A stretch of 64,000 bases of DNA from Luteimonas padinae (GCF_014652935.1 NZ_BMZT01000003.1:248001-312000), one strand, 5' to 3'; positions 42,395 through 53,699 are shown, counted from the first letter of the stretch. Notes: a model not told the origin generated them from the letters alone. A program made the numbers and translations.

Positions 42395-42401
42395 GTGATT
42401 T

Positions 42402-42446
42402 TTTGCCACGGATGACGCGGATAGCGCGGATTTACGCGGATAAAGC
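42402..42446. repeat. CGCGGAT-type repeat unit, copy 2
   Basis: Tandem CGCGGAT units (GCCACGGATGACGCGGATAG and on to TAAAGCAAA) directly after orn, of the same family and with the same TAAAGCAAA end as the ndk-rlmN element. Confidence 0.75.
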
Positions 42447-42471
42447 AAAGGCGGGCCAAGAAGCTTTTTCA

Positions 42472-42633
42472 GCCACGGATTTGCGCGGATTACGCGGATC
42501 TGGCTGAGGAAGGATTGAAGTTCAGGGCCTGTACGGACTGCTTGGCAAAAGCCATCCAGGAAAAATGCTTGTGCAGCGCGCGGTGCCGGCACTGGCCTCG
42601 GCCAGACCCGCGTAATCCGCGCAAATCCGTGGC
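42472..42633. repeat. CGCGGAT-type inverted pair, copy 3
   Basis: A 33-bp unit (42472-42504, beginning GCCACGGATTTGCGCGGAT) is repeated in inverted orientation at 42601-42633 with one mismatch. The spacer is 96 bp. Lies between the convergent orn and ppsA genes. Confidence 0.82.
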
Positions 42634-42665
42634 AAAAAAAGAGAAAGCCGGGCACGAAGCCCGGC
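42634..42665 (-). terminator. Rho-independent terminator of ppsA
   Basis: On the minus strand GCCGGGC and GCCCGGC pair across a TTCGT loop (42647-42665), followed by TTTCTC and a run of seven T (42634-42640). It lies about 45 bp past the ppsA stop, beyond the single REP-like copy. Confidence 0.85.
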
Positions 42666-42679
42666 CTTCAAGTTGCGGT

Positions 42680-42705
42680 GGGTCGCAGCTGTAGCTGCTC
42701 CTGCA
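42680..42705. repeat. REP-like unit, single copy
   Basis: One copy of the unit of 2449-2577, with core GTCGCAGCTGTAGCTGCTCC, 4 bp after the ppsA stop. No inverted partner is seen nearby, so it may be a half-element or a decayed pair. Confidence 0.8.
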
Positions 42706-42709
42706 CGGC

Positions 42710-45085
<2,376 letters not shown>

Positions 45086-45215
45086 GGCGGGCTCCGGAGG
45101 GTTCTGCGGTGGTTCGGTGGATACACGTCCGGGCCTGCGGCGCCGGGCGGCGGGAACGGCTATTTTAGCAAGCCATCCCGCCGCGGGGCCCGCGGCCACG
45201 CAGGAAAAACCACCC

Positions 45216-46037
45216 ATGACGAGCCCGCGCCCGGTCTTCTACGTCTCCGACGGCACCGGAATCACCGCCGAAACGGTCGGCCACAGCCTCCTCACCCAGT
45301 TCCGCGACAGCGCCTTCGCCACCGAGCGGATCCCCTTCGTGGACAGCGTCGAGCGCGCCCACGAGATCGCCGGCCGCATCCGCGAGGCCGGGGAGGCCAG
45401 CGGCCTGCGCCCGGTGGTGGTGAATTCCTGCGTCAACAGCGAGCTGACCACCGCGATCCGGGCCAGCGGGGCGCTGGTGCTGGACGTTTTCGAGCCCTTC
45501 ATGAGCCAGCTCGAATCCGAGCTGGGCGAAATGCGCCAGCCGCGCGTGGGCCAGGCCCACGGCATGGTCGACTTCGACGCCTACCACAAGCGCATCAACG
45601 CCATGAACTACGCCCTGACCCACGACGACGGCATGTCGATCAACTACGACGACGCCGACGTGATCCTGGTGGCGGTGTCGCGCGCGGGCAAGACGCCGAC
45701 CTGCGTGTACTTGGCGCTGCACCACGGCATCGCCGCGGCCAACTACCCGCTGACCGAGGAGGACCTCGAGCACGACCGCCTGCCGCCGCGCCTGCGCGCG
45801 CATCGCGCCAAGCTGTTCGGACTCACCATCGACCCGGTGCGCCTGCAGCAGATCCGCCAGGAGCGGCGCCCGAACTCGCCCTATGCCGAGCTCGAGACCT
45901 GCAAGCGCGAGGTGGCCGCGGCCGAGACCCTGTTCCGCGCCGAGCGCATCCCGGTGCTGAGCACCACGCACACCTCGATCGAGGAGATCTCCAGCAAGGT
46001 GATGAGCACGCTGGGCATCCGTCGGGGCATGTTCTGA
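45216..46037 (+). CDS. ppsR: PEP synthase regulatory protein (kinase/pyrophosphorylase)
   Basis: 273 residues of the DUF299 family. It turns PEP synthase off by ADP-dependent phosphorylation of a Thr beside the catalytic His and on again by phosphate-dependent dephosphorylation. Motifs: [20 protein letters not shown] at the N terminus and the P-loop-like [16 protein letters not shown]. The target segment RTCH is present in the divergent ppsA. The 130-bp shared gap holds TATTTTAG (45161-45168), a possible -10 in either direction. Confidence 0.95.
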   Translation: MTSPRPVFYVSDGTGITAETVGHSLLTQFRDSAFATERIPFVDSVERAHEIAGRIREAGEASGLRPVVVNSCVNSELTTAIRASGALVLDVFEPFMSQLESELGEMRQPRVGQAHGMVDFDAYHKRINAMNYALTHDDGMSINYDDADVILVAVSRAGKTPTCVYLALHHGIAAANYPLTEEDLEHDRLPPRLRAHRAKLFGLTIDPVRLQQIRQERRPNSPYAELETCKREVAAAETLFRAERIPVLSTTHTSIEEISSKVMSTLGIRRGMF

Positions 46038-46054
46038 GCGTGTAGCATCGGGGC

Positions 46055-46582
46055 ATGTCCCAGCTCCTAGCCCGGCGCGCGAAACTCCCCGGCCTCAGCC
46101 GCCTCGGCTGGCTGATGGCGCTGTACGCGGAGAACCACGCGCGCCTGGTGCGCCTGTTCGAGCCCGGCGATCTTGCGCCCGGGGTCTATGTCTCCAGCGT
46201 CGGCGACGGGCTCGACCTGCGCCTGGACGTCATCGAGCGCCATGCCTACACCAGCGAACTGCGGCTGGCCTACGTGGCGCTGCCGGACCCGGTGACCGGC
46301 GAGCCCGACCCTTCGGCCTACCTGCGCTTCTATCGCGACGCGCGCCAGGTCGAGGCCACGCACTGCTACGTGGGCCGTCGCTGGCAGGACGCGATCGGCC
46401 TGTTCCCGCCGCCGGCGGCGCTCATCGGCCACCGCATGCGGATGAACACCTTCCTCGGCAAATGGCTGCAGTACCTGGCCGAGCGCGGCCATGGCGTGGC
46501 CACGCTGCGGCGTGAGCCTTCATGTCCCGGGCCGGCGCCGGTGCTATCGTCGGCCGACAGGTCCCTCGACAGCCAAAGGTGA
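46055..46582 (+). CDS. DUF1249 (YqiB-like) protein
   Basis: 175 residues with LMALYAENHARLVRLF near the N terminus, the typical DUF1249 opening, then LRLDVIERHAYTSELRLAY and RVYRDARQ-type strands ending GKWLQYLAERGH. Function unknown. Cytoplasmic, no signal peptide. TAGCAT (46043-46048) ends six bases before the ATG, so the mRNA may be leaderless. The gene lies 17 bp after ppsR. Confidence 0.82.
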   Translation: MSQLLARRAKLPGLSRLGWLMALYAENHARLVRLFEPGDLAPGVYVSSVGDGLDLRLDVIERHAYTSELRLAYVALPDPVTGEPDPSAYLRFYRDARQVEATHCYVGRRWQDAIGLFPPPAALIGHRMRMNTFLGKWLQYLAERGHGVATLRREPSCPGPAPVLSSADRSLDSQR

Positions 46583-46586
46583 ACCC

Positions 46587-46754
46587 ATGACGACGAAGCT
46601 CGACAAGCCCCTGAAGCGCGAAGTGCAGATCGGCGACAAGGCCTACACCCTCACCATCGACCCGGCCGGCCTGAAGCTGGTGGAGAAGGGGCACCGCAAG
46701 GGCGTCGAGGTCGACTGGAGCGAAATCGCGGCGCGAGACGGCAGCAGCGGCTGA
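46587..46754 (+). CDS. Small conserved-looking protein of unknown function
   Basis: 55 residues, MTTKLDKPLKREVQIGDKAY and on, with alternating hydrophobic positions (YTLTIDPAGLKLVEKG) that suggest a small beta sheet. Four bases after the DUF1249 gene, with AGGTGA upstream. Followed by a clear terminator, so it closes a transcription unit. I do not recognise a family name. Confidence 0.75.
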   Translation: MTTKLDKPLKREVQIGDKAYTLTIDPAGLKLVEKGHRKGVEVDWSEIAARDGSSG

Positions 46755-46784
46755 GCACGCGGTCCGGCCAGCGGACGCACAAAA

Positions 46785-46812
46785 GAAGAAGCCCGCCTGA
46801 CGGCGGGCTTCT
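46785..46812 (+). terminator. Rho-independent terminator
   Basis: AAGAAGCCCGCC pairs with GGCGGGCTTCTT across a TGAC loop. It ends the ppsR-side transcript and, read on the other strand, can end the tRNA transcript. Confidence 0.85.
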
Positions 46813-46819
46813 TCCTGTA

Positions 46820-46895
46820 TGGCGTCCCCACGGGGATTCGAACCCCGGTGTCCACCGTGAAAGGGTGGTGTCCTAGGCCTCTAGACGATGGGGAC
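46820..46895 (-). tRNA. tRNA-Glu (anticodon TTC)
   Basis: 76 bases including an encoded CCA. Acceptor stem GTCCCCA/TGGGGAC, anticodon stem-loop ACCCTTTCACGGT with TTC, and T-loop GGTTCGAATCC. Read from the same promoter as the tRNA-Ala gene 42 bp upstream. Confidence 0.96.
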
Positions 46896-46937
46896 TTGGA
46901 TCTGTCCGGTCACTTTCGAACGGCCTGGTTCGAAGAG

Positions 46938-47013
46938 TGGTGGAGCCAGGCGGGATCGAACCGCCGACCTCCTGCATGCCATGCAGGCGCTCTCCCAGCT
47001 GAGCTATGGCCCC
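46938..47013 (-). tRNA. tRNA-Ala (anticodon GGC)
   Basis: 76 bases including an encoded CCA. Acceptor stem GGGGCCA/TGGCTCC, D-arm AGCTCAGCTGGGAGAGC, anticodon loop GCATGGCATGC with GGC, and T-loop GGTTCGATCCC. Confidence 0.96.
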
Positions 47014-47031
47014 ACGTGTTGGGAGCCGCAA

Positions 47032-47060
47032 ATTGTAGGCACGCTTTCCGGGGCCGTCAA
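47032..47060 (-). promoter_or_regulatory. Promoter of the tRNA-Ala/tRNA-Glu operon
   Basis: Minus strand: -35 TTGACG (47055-47060), exactly 17-bp spacer, -10 TACAAT (47032-47037). Near-consensus, as expected for stable RNA genes. Confidence 0.8.
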
Positions 47061-47138
47061 CACATTGCGACAAAGAAATTTCGATGCCGCGCGCGGCGCG
47101 CGATACTCGGCGGCTTGACCGTCCAACTGGAGCATCGA

Positions 47139-47891
47139 ATGTCCCATACCCCGACCCCGCGTACCGCGCTCGTCACCGGCGGCACCAGCGGCATCGGCGA
47201 AGCCATCGCGATCGCGCTGCACGACGCCGGCCATCGTGTCGTCGCGACCTGCTTCGATGGCGTCGAAGACCCGGCCACCTGGCGCGACGCGCAGGCCGCG
47301 CTGGGACGCGACTTCCGCGTCGAACCCGTGGACGTGGCCGATTACGACAGCTGCCAGGCGATGGCCGCGCGGCTGCAGGCCGATGGGATCGGCATCGACA
47401 TCCTGGTCAATGACGCCGGCATCACCCGCGACGCGACGTTCCGCAAGATGGACAAGGCCAAGTGGGACGCGGTGCTGCGCACCGACCTGGACTCGATGTT
47501 CAACGTCACCAAGCCCTTCGCCGACGGCATGGCCGACCGCGGTTGGGGCCGCATCGTCAACATCTCGTCGGTGAACGGCACCAAGGGCCAGTTCGGGCAG
47601 TCCAACTACTCGGCGGCCAAAGCCGGCGTGCAGGGCTTCACCAAGGCGCTGGCGCAGGAGCTGGCGCGCAAGGGCGTGACCGTCAACAGCGTCTCGCCCG
47701 GCTACGTCGGCACTTCGCTGGTGATGGCGATGAAGCCGGAGATCGTGGAGTCGATCGTGGGCCAGGTGCCGATGGGGCGCCTGGGCAGGCCGGAGGAGAT
47801 CGCCGCGGTGGTCGCGTTCCTCTGCAGCGAAGGTGCGGCCTACGTGACCGGCGCCGACATCGCGGTCAACGGCGGCCAGCACATGGGTTGA
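47139..47891 (+). CDS. phbB: Acetoacetyl-CoA reductase (SDR family)
   Basis: 250-residue short-chain dehydrogenase. Cofactor motif TGGTSGIG (about 13-20), NDAG, and the catalytic Ser/Tyr/Lys in NISSVNGTKGQFGQSNYSAAK. The last segment is characteristic of PhaB/PhbB, which reduces acetoacetyl-CoA to 3-hydroxybutyryl-CoA with NADPH. No phaC or phaA lies nearby, so a role in polyhydroxybutyrate is not proven by context. GGAG lies seven bases before the ATG. Possible promoter TTTCGA (47079-47084) with GATACT (47102-47107). Convergent with the copper operon. Confidence 0.85.
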   Translation: MSHTPTPRTALVTGGTSGIGEAIAIALHDAGHRVVATCFDGVEDPATWRDAQAALGRDFRVEPVDVADYDSCQAMAARLQADGIGIDILVNDAGITRDATFRKMDKAKWDAVLRTDLDSMFNVTKPFADGMADRGWGRIVNISSVNGTKGQFGQSNYSAAKAGVQGFTKALAQELARKGVTVNSVSPGYVGTSLVMAMKPEIVESIVGQVPMGRLGRPEEIAAVVAFLCSEGAAYVTGADIAVNGGQHMG

Positions 47892-47936
47892 ACACGACGC
47901 GGGTGCGGGGCGTCGCGCACCGCACCCGCTGCAGGT

Positions 47937-48506
47937 TCACTCGCCGTGGCGGGCGTACTCGGTGGTGCTGCCGTCGCGGTGGACGAGTTCGACCGCGTAG
48001 GGGTGGACGGTGCCGTCGGGCATCTCCATCCCGGGCGAACCCGCGGGCATGCCCGGCACGGTGAGGCCGCGCGCGTCCGGCCGCTCCGCGAGCAGGCGCT
48101 TCACGTCCTCGGCCGGCACGTGGCCTTCGATGAAATAGCCGTCGATCTCCGCGGTGTGGCAGGAGCCCTTGGCGTAGGGCACGCCGGCCGCCTGCTTGAT
48201 CGGGCCCATGTCCTCGTGGTCGTGCACCTCGACGGAGAAACCCGCCTCGCGCATGTGGTCCACCCAGAGTACGCAGCAGCCGCAACTCGGATGCTTGTGC
48301 ACGACCATCAGCGCGTCGGCGGCCTCGGTCGCCGGGGCGGGACTGTGGGCGGGGGCACTGGCCAGGGGCGCCGCGGAAGCCGCGGCGGGTTGCGCCGGCG
48401 CCGCGGCCGGCGGGGGAGGGGTGCTGCCGGCGCTGCAGGCGGCCAGCGCGGTGGCCGCGCCCAGCAGCAGCGTCATCATCGGTTTGCCATGCTTGAAGTT
48501 GGACAT
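47937..48506 (-). CDS. DUF411 metal-binding lipoprotein
   Basis: 189 residues. The signal peptide ends in TALAAC with Cys24 as lipid site. An Ala/Pro linker is followed by the DUF411 core: VVHKHPSCGCCVLWVDHMREAG with a CxCC metal motif, then GVPYAKGSCHTAEIDGYFIEGHVP. DUF411 proteins are regularly found next to copper-resistance genes and are thought to bind copper. It is the last gene of the copL-copA-copB unit, 25 bp after copB, with GGAG ten bases before its ATG. Confidence 0.88.
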   Translation of the reverse strand: MSNFKHGKPMMTLLLGAATALAACSAGSTPPPPAAAPAQPAAASAAPLASAPAHSPAPATEAADALMVVHKHPSCGCCVLWVDHMREAGFSVEVHDHEDMGPIKQAAGVPYAKGSCHTAEIDGYFIEGHVPAEDVKRLLAERPDARGLTVPGMPAGSPGMEMPDGTVHPYAVELVHRDGSTTEYARHGE

Positions 48507-48531
48507 TATTTAATCACTCCAATTGGTTGAT

Positions 48532-49518
48532 TCAGAACCAGATCCTGAGGCCGGCAACCAGCCGGGTCTCGCGCGTCGGCGCGTCCCCGGCGCGGCGCAG
48601 GCGGGCCGTGTCACCGAAGGCCCGTTCGTGGGTGACGCCGAGATACGGGGCGAAGTGGCGGTTCACTTCGTAGCGCAGGCGCAGCCCCGCCTCGGCCGAT
48701 GACAGCCCGGTGCCGACGCCGCGCGCAAGGTCTTCCTTGCCATGCAGGGTCGCTTCGAGCACCGGCTGCAGGATCAGGCGGTTGGTCAGCAGCAGCTCGT
48801 ATTCGGCTTCGACGGCGAGTGCGGAATGGCCCGACTCGCCGAGATAGCCGGTCACCGCGACCTCGAACAGGTACGGCGCCAGCCCCTGCACGCCGACGGC
48901 GGCCCAGGTCTGCGAGTCACCGGGCGCGAAGTCGTGGCGCAGGCCGGCGACCACGTCCCACCAGGGCGACACGCTGCGCCCGTAGAGCAGCTCCAGGTCG
49001 GCCGCGTAGGTGTCGCCGGCGCCGCGTTCGCCTTCCGAGCGCAGCCACAGCCGGTCGGTGTCGGTGCCGATCCAGCCCTGCGCCTCCCAGGCCTGGCCGC
49101 TGCCCTGGTCCTCGTCCCAGGCCTCCAGGCGATTGAACAGCAGGTAGCGGTTGACCGTGGGCGCGTGCTCCATGTGGCGGGTGAGTGCCGGGAAGGCGGC
49201 GGCGCGATCGGCATCGGTGAGGGTCGGGACCGGGAGCAGGGGAGCATCGCCGTGCGTGTTGGCGTGGCTGGCGGGATGTCCGCTCGCCGCATGGGCCATC
49301 TTCGAATGGTCCATCTTCGAATGGTCCATCGCGGCATGGTCCGGGCTGCGCGGATGCTCGCCGTGTCCGGCATGGCCAGCGTGGTCGTGCGCGGCGTTTG
49401 GGGCACGCCCGTGATGGTCCTGCGCCACGGTCTGACCCGCGAATCCAAGCGCCGCAGCCATTGTCACGGCAGCAGCGACGCGCGTTGCGCAGGCGCGGTT
49501 GGCAGAGGTGCGCGTCAT
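48532..49518 (-). CDS. copB: Copper-resistance outer-membrane protein CopB
   Basis: 328 residues. Signal peptide (cleavage after TVAQ), then a His/Met-rich metal-binding stretch with repeats such as DHAGHAGHGEH and MDHSKMDHSKM (about 35-80). The rest is a beta-barrel ending in LRIWF with a C-terminal Phe. CopB is thought to sequester or export copper at the outer membrane. The ATG at 49518 overlaps the copA stop by 4 bp; the longer frame upstream is antisense-like and rejected. Confidence 0.93.
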   Translation of the reverse strand: MTRTSANRACATRVAAAVTMAAALGFAGQTVAQDHHGRAPNAAHDHAGHAGHGEHPRSPDHAAMDHSKMDHSKMAHAASGHPASHANTHGDAPLLPVPTLTDADRAAAFPALTRHMEHAPTVNRYLLFNRLEAWDEDQGSGQAWEAQGWIGTDTDRLWLRSEGERGAGDTYAADLELLYGRSVSPWWDVVAGLRHDFAPGDSQTWAAVGVQGLAPYLFEVAVTGYLGESGHSALAVEAEYELLLTNRLILQPVLEATLHGKEDLARGVGTGLSSAEAGLRLRYEVNRHFAPYLGVTHERAFGDTARLRRAGDAPTRETRLVAGLRIWF

Positions 49519-51353
49519 GCCCGCTCCTCCACGCGCACTTCGCGCATCATCCCGGCTTCCATGTGATACAGCAGGTGGCAGTGGAAGGCCCACCGGCCCA
49601 GCGCATCGGCGCGAACGCGGAACGCGCGCTTCGTGCCGGGCGGCATGTCGACGGTGTGCTTGCGCAGGTGGAAGCCGCCGCGTTCGTCCTCGACGTCGCT
49701 CCACATGCCGTGCAGGTGGATCGGGTGCGACATCATCGTGTCGTTCACCAGCACCACGCGCAGGCGTTCGCCGTAGACCATGCGCAGCGGCGCGGCATCC
49801 ATGAACTTCTCGCCGTTGAACGACCAGGCGAACTTCTCCATGTGGCCGGTCAGGTGCAGCTCGACCTCGCGCCCCGGGTCACGACCGTCGGGATCGGCGA
49901 ACAGGCTGCGCATCGCACCGTAGGTCAGGACCGTGCGGCCGTTGCCGCGCAGGCCCACGCCGGGATCGTCCAGCTTCGGCGACACCGACATGGCCTGCAT
50001 GTCGATCAGCGGATGGCCATCCTCGCTCGCCGGATGCGCCTGCATGGCGCCGCTGCCGTGGTCCATGCCGGCTGCACCGGCGGCGTGGCCCGCATGTGCC
50101 GAGTGGTCCATGCCCGCATGGCCCGCATGGCCCGCATGCGCGGAATGGTCCACGGCCGCCGGGGCAGCCGGCGCGCCGTGGCCCATCGCCGCGTGGCCGC
50201 CGTGGTCCATCCCGCCGTGGCCCATGTCGTCCATGGTCAGCAGCGGCCGCGGATCCAGCGCCGGCACCGGCGGCGCCAGCCCGTGGCGCACCGCCAGCGT
50301 GCCGCGCGCATAGCCGGTGCGGCCGCTGTCCTGGGCGAAGATCGCGTACGCGTCCTGGCCGGACGGCTCCACCAGCACGTCGAAGGTCTCCGCCGCGGCG
50401 ATCCGGAACTCGTCCACCGTGACCGGGTGGATGTACTGGCCGTCGGCCGCGACCACGGTCAGCTTCAGGCCCGGGATGCGCACGTCGAAATACGTCATCG
50501 CCGAGCCGTTGATGAAGCGCAGCAGGACCTTCTCGCCCGGCCGGAACAGCCCGGTCCAGTTGCCCGCGGGCGCGGTGCCGTTGAGCAGGTAGGTGTAGGT
50601 GTGGCCGTTGATGTCGGAGATGTCGCTGGGCGTCATCCGCATCCGGTCCCACATCGCACGCTCGTGCCACGCCGCCGCGAAGCCGCGCGCGCGCGCGTCA
50701 CGGACGAAGTCGCCCACCGTCGGACGGTAGTAGTTGTCGTAGCCGGCGTCCTTCTTCATGCGCCGGAACAGCGCGACCGGATCCATGTCCGTCCAGTCCG
50801 ACAGCAGCACCACGTGCTCGCGGTCGTGGTGCCAGGGCGGTGGTTCGAGCGGGTCGATCACCAGCGCGCCGTACAGGCCCGCCTGCTCCTGGAACATCGA
50901 GTGGCCGTGGTACCAGTAGGTGCCCGACTGGCGCACGTCGAAGCGGTAGGTCCAGGTGTCGCCCGGCGCGATGCCGTCGAAGCTGAGCCCGGGCACGCCG
51001 TCCATGTTCGCGGGCAGCAGCAGCCCGTGCCAGTGGATCGAGCTCCAGGCGTCGCGCAGGCGGTTGGCCACGCGCAGGGTGACGGTGTCGCCCTCGCGGA
51101 AGCGGAGGATCGGCGCCGGCAGGCTGCCGTTGACCGTGGTCGCCAGGCGCGCACGTCCGGTGAAGTCCACCGCCGAGCGGCCGATGGCGAGGTCGAAGGT
51201 CGAACCCGACAGCACCGGCACGGCCGCCGGGGCGGCGTGGCCGGCGCCAGGCCTGAGGCCGAGCGCCGCGGCAATGCCGCCGCCGGCCAGGCCCTGCACG
51301 AAGCGGCGGCGGCCATGGGCGGGCGTATCGCCCGGGGAATGGGGATGGTTCAT
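49515..51353 (-). CDS. copA: Multicopper oxidase CopA (copper resistance)
   Basis: 612-residue periplasmic oxidase with a Tat signal (GRRRFVQGLAGGG, about 14-26). Copper-binding blocks at both ends: HWHGLLLPANMDGVPG and WYHGHSMFQEQAG near the N terminus, HPIHLHGMWSDVE and HCHLLYHMEAGMM at the C terminus. Between the second and third domains is a long Met/His/Gly region (about 375-445, e.g. MDDMGHGGMDHGGH) that binds extra copper. Oxidises Cu(I) to Cu(II). 109 bp after copL, the copLAB order known from Xanthomonas. Confidence 0.96.
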   Translation of the reverse strand: MNHPHSPGDTPAHGRRRFVQGLAGGGIAAALGLRPGAGHAAPAAVPVLSGSTFDLAIGRSAVDFTGRARLATTVNGSLPAPILRFREGDTVTLRVANRLRDAWSSIHWHGLLLPANMDGVPGLSFDGIAPGDTWTYRFDVRQSGTYWYHGHSMFQEQAGLYGALVIDPLEPPPWHHDREHVVLLSDWTDMDPVALFRRMKKDAGYDNYYRPTVGDFVRDARARGFAAAWHERAMWDRMRMTPSDISDINGHTYTYLLNGTAPAGNWTGLFRPGEKVLLRFINGSAMTYFDVRIPGLKLTVVAADGQYIHPVTVDEFRIAAAETFDVLVEPSGQDAYAIFAQDSGRTGYARGTLAVRHGLAPPVPALDPRPLLTMDDMGHGGMDHGGHAAMGHGAPAAPAAVDHSAHAGHAGHAGMDHSAHAGHAAGAAGMDHGSGAMQAHPASEDGHPLIDMQAMSVSPKLDDPGVGLRGNGRTVLTYGAMRSLFADPDGRDPGREVELHLTGHMEKFAWSFNGEKFMDAAPLRMVYGERLRVVLVNDTMMSHPIHLHGMWSDVEDERGGFHLRKHTVDMPPGTKRAFRVRADALGRWAFHCHLLYHMEAGMMREVRVEERA

Positions 51354-51462
51354 TGAAACTCCTGTTCACCCGTCGCCGCCGCGGCATGCGCGGCCCGACG
51401 TCCGATGGAAGGGCCGACCCGCATGGGGCTGCCACGGAAAGCGCCCTTGGGGCGCCGGCAGG

Positions 51463-51870
51463 TCAGGCGATGGGAGGCCGGATCGGGGTGCGCACGGGCG
51501 GCGAGGGAAGGCCCCGGGTGAACGGATGCAGCGGGCTGCCCGCGTTCACCTGCACGCCGATCGCGAAGCACCGGGCGAGCGCTGCGCACGCATGCGTACA
51601 GGCCTGCAGGCACCGCGCGTCGTGGCTGCAGTCGTCCTCGCCGGACGAGGGGCAGGGGTGGCCGTCCGCGGGAGCGGGGCATTCAGGTACGACGGGGTGG
51701 TCCGCCGGGCTTCCACCGCAATGCGACGCGGCGGTGGCGACCTCCACGGAAGCCGCCGCCACGTGCCCGATGGCCCCGCTGCCGGCCACGCCGGCGACCG
51801 CGCCACCGATCGAATTCACGACCAGGGCAACGGCCAGCAGGATCCGGAGGAGGAGGGCGGACGGGCGCAT
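51463..51870 (-). CDS. copL: CopL-family metal-binding regulatory protein
   Basis: 135 residues. N-terminal hydrophobic segment (LLLRILLAVALVVNSIGGAVAG, a signal peptide or anchor). It is followed by a Cys/His-rich part (ASHCGGSPADHP, ECPAP, HPCPSSGEDDCSHDARCLQACTHAC in separate blocks) and a Pro-rich end. Xanthomonas CopL is encoded at the head of copLAB and is needed for copper induction of copAB. The ATG at 51870 was taken over a TTG nine bases upstream. A TAGACT box lies eight bases before this ATG. Confidence 0.85.
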   Translation of the reverse strand: MRPSALLLRILLAVALVVNSIGGAVAGVAGSGAIGHVAAASVEVATAASHCGGSPADHPVVPECPAPADGHPCPSSGEDDCSHDARCLQACTHACAALARCFAIGVQVNAGSPLHPFTRGLPSPPVRTPIRPPIA

Positions 51871-51927
51871 GACGGGCAAGTCTAGCGCGTGGCGCCCCCA
51901 CCCGGGCTATCCAGGATCAACGGACGC

Positions 51928-52593
51928 TCAGGCATCCCCGTCGGGCGGTGGCGCCCCGCCGGCCACCGGCAGCCGCCATCCCCGGCGCAGGGCCAGGAGG
52001 CGCAGCGCGAAGCAGGCCAGGCCGCCCGCCACCGCCGTGGCCACCACCGGCAGCCCGAGCAGGTGGCCGCCGACCACGATGCCGGCCCCGACCAGCGCCG
52101 CCACGGCGTAGAGATCGGCGCGCAGCACCACCGGCACGTCGGCCAGCAGGACGTCGCGCGCCATGCCGCCGCCGATGCCGGTGAGCATGCCCATCAGCGC
52201 GGCCATCAGCGGACTGAGCCCGAATGCCAGCGCCTTCTCGGTGCCGGCGACCGCGAAGAAGGCCAGGCCGACCGCATCCAGCAGCCGGACCGGGTTGCGC
52301 AGCCGTTCCACCAGCGGCGACCAGAAGAACGTCACCACGCCCGCGGCGATCGCGACCGCGAGGTAGCGCCAGTCCTCGATGGCCGCCGGCGGCGTGGCCC
52401 CGATCAGCACGTCGCGGCTGATGCCGCCGAAGGTCGATGCCGCGAACGACACCACCAGCACCCCGAAAATGTCCAGGTGCCGGCGCACTGCGGCCGTCGC
52501 GCCGCTGACCGCGAACGCGAAGGTGCCGCACAGGTCCAGCACCAGGACCAGGGTGCGCTGCAGTTCGAGGGTGGCCTGCGGCTCGGGACTCAT
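51928..52593 (-). CDS. TRIC-type cation channel / UPF0126 family protein
   Basis: 221 residues, seven predicted transmembrane helices in two repeated halves of the UPF0126 domain. Each half has a Gly-rich motif: TFGGISRDVLIG and GIGGGMARDVLL. Members form trimeric intracellular-cation-like channels; some relatives have been reported to move glycine. No substrate is visible from context. Same strand as the alcohol dehydrogenase 35 bp upstream. Confidence 0.87.
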   Translation of the reverse strand: MSPEPQATLELQRTLVLVLDLCGTFAFAVSGATAAVRRHLDIFGVLVVSFAASTFGGISRDVLIGATPPAAIEDWRYLAVAIAAGVVTFFWSPLVERLRNPVRLLDAVGLAFFAVAGTEKALAFGLSPLMAALMGMLTGIGGGMARDVLLADVPVVLRADLYAVAALVGAGIVVGGHLLGLPVVATAVAGGLACFALRLLALRRGWRLPVAGGAPPPDGDA

Positions 52594-52628
52594 GGCCTTC
52601 GGGCGTGCGCCCCGGTTGCGCCCGTCAG

Positions 52629-53699
52629 TCAGCCGCCGGCCGACGCCGCATCGCCCGCCAGCGACGCGTTGTCGATCACGAAGCGGTACTTCACGTCGCC
52701 CTTGAGCATGCGCTCGTAGGCGGCGTTGATCTCGTCCATGCGGATCATCTCGATGTCGGCCACGATCCCGTGCTCGGCGCAGAAGTCGAGCATCTCCTGG
52801 GTTTCCGGGATGCCGCCGATCAGCGAACCGGCCAGCGAGCGCCGCTTCGCGATCAGGCTGAACACGTTCGGCGACGGATGTGGCGTGGCCGGAGCACCGA
52901 CCAGGGTCATCGTACCGTCGCGCTTGAGCAGCGCCAGGAAGGCGTCGAGATCGTGCGGCGCGGCCACGGTGTTGAGGATGAAGTCGAAGCTCTTGCGGTG
53001 CGCGGCCATCTCGCCGGCGTTGCGCGACACCACCACTTCATCCGCGCCCAGCACCAGTGCCGCCTCACGCTTGGACTCCGAGGTGGTGAACGCCACCACG
53101 TGCGCGCCCAGCGCGTGCGCCAGCTTGATGCCCATGTGGCCCAGCCCGCCGATGCCGACCACGCCGACCTTCTTGCCGGGCCCCACCTGCCAATGGCGCA
53201 GCGGCGACCAGGTGGTGATGCCCGCGCACAGCAGCGGCGCGACGGCCGCAAGCTGGTCCTCGCCGTGGCGGATGCGCAGCACGTAGCGCTCGTGCACCAC
53301 GATCTGCTGCGAATAGCCTCCCAGGGTGTGGCCGGGCGCGTCCGGCGTGGGCGAGTTGTAGGTGCCGACCATGCCGTCGCAGTAGTTCTCCAGCCCGTCG
53401 GCGCACTCGTCGCAGCCGCGGCAGCTGTCGACGATGCAGCCGATGCCGACCAGGTCGCCGGGCTTGAACGCGGACACATCCGGGCCGACGGCCGAGACCC
53501 GGCCGACGATCTCGTGGCCCGGCACGCAGGGGAACCGGGTGCCGGCCCATTCGGCGCGGACCTGGTGCAGGTCGGAGTGGCAGACGCCGCAGAAGGCGAT
53601 GTCGATCCGCACGTCGTGCGCGCCGGTGGCGCGGCGGGTGATGTCGATGGGTTCCAGCGGCTTGTCGCCGGCATGGGCGCCGTAGGCCTTGATCGTCAT
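52629..53699 (-). CDS. Zinc-dependent NAD(P) alcohol dehydrogenase (YahK/cinnamyl-type)
   Basis: 356 residues of the medium-chain dehydrogenase family. Catalytic zinc ligands in FCGVCHSDLHQ and PGHEIVGRV. The four-Cys structural zinc loop is IVDSCRGCDECADGLENYC. The cofactor fold has VGIGGLGHMGIKLAHALGA. Closest pattern is the broad-range aldehyde reductase/cinnamyl alcohol dehydrogenase group. The ATG at 53699 gives the normal MTIKAYGA start; the frame upstream is rejected as leader. Confidence 0.93.
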   Translation of the reverse strand: MTIKAYGAHAGDKPLEPIDITRRATGAHDVRIDIAFCGVCHSDLHQVRAEWAGTRFPCVPGHEIVGRVSAVGPDVSAFKPGDLVGIGCIVDSCRGCDECADGLENYCDGMVGTYNSPTPDAPGHTLGGYSQQIVVHERYVLRIRHGEDQLAAVAPLLCAGITTWSPLRHWQVGPGKKVGVVGIGGLGHMGIKLAHALGAHVVAFTTSESKREAALVLGADEVVVSRNAGEMAAHRKSFDFILNTVAAPHDLDAFLALLKRDGTMTLVGAPATPHPSPNVFSLIAKRRSLAGSLIGGIPETQEMLDFCAEHGIVADIEMIRMDEINAAYERMLKGDVKYRFVIDNASLAGDAASAGG

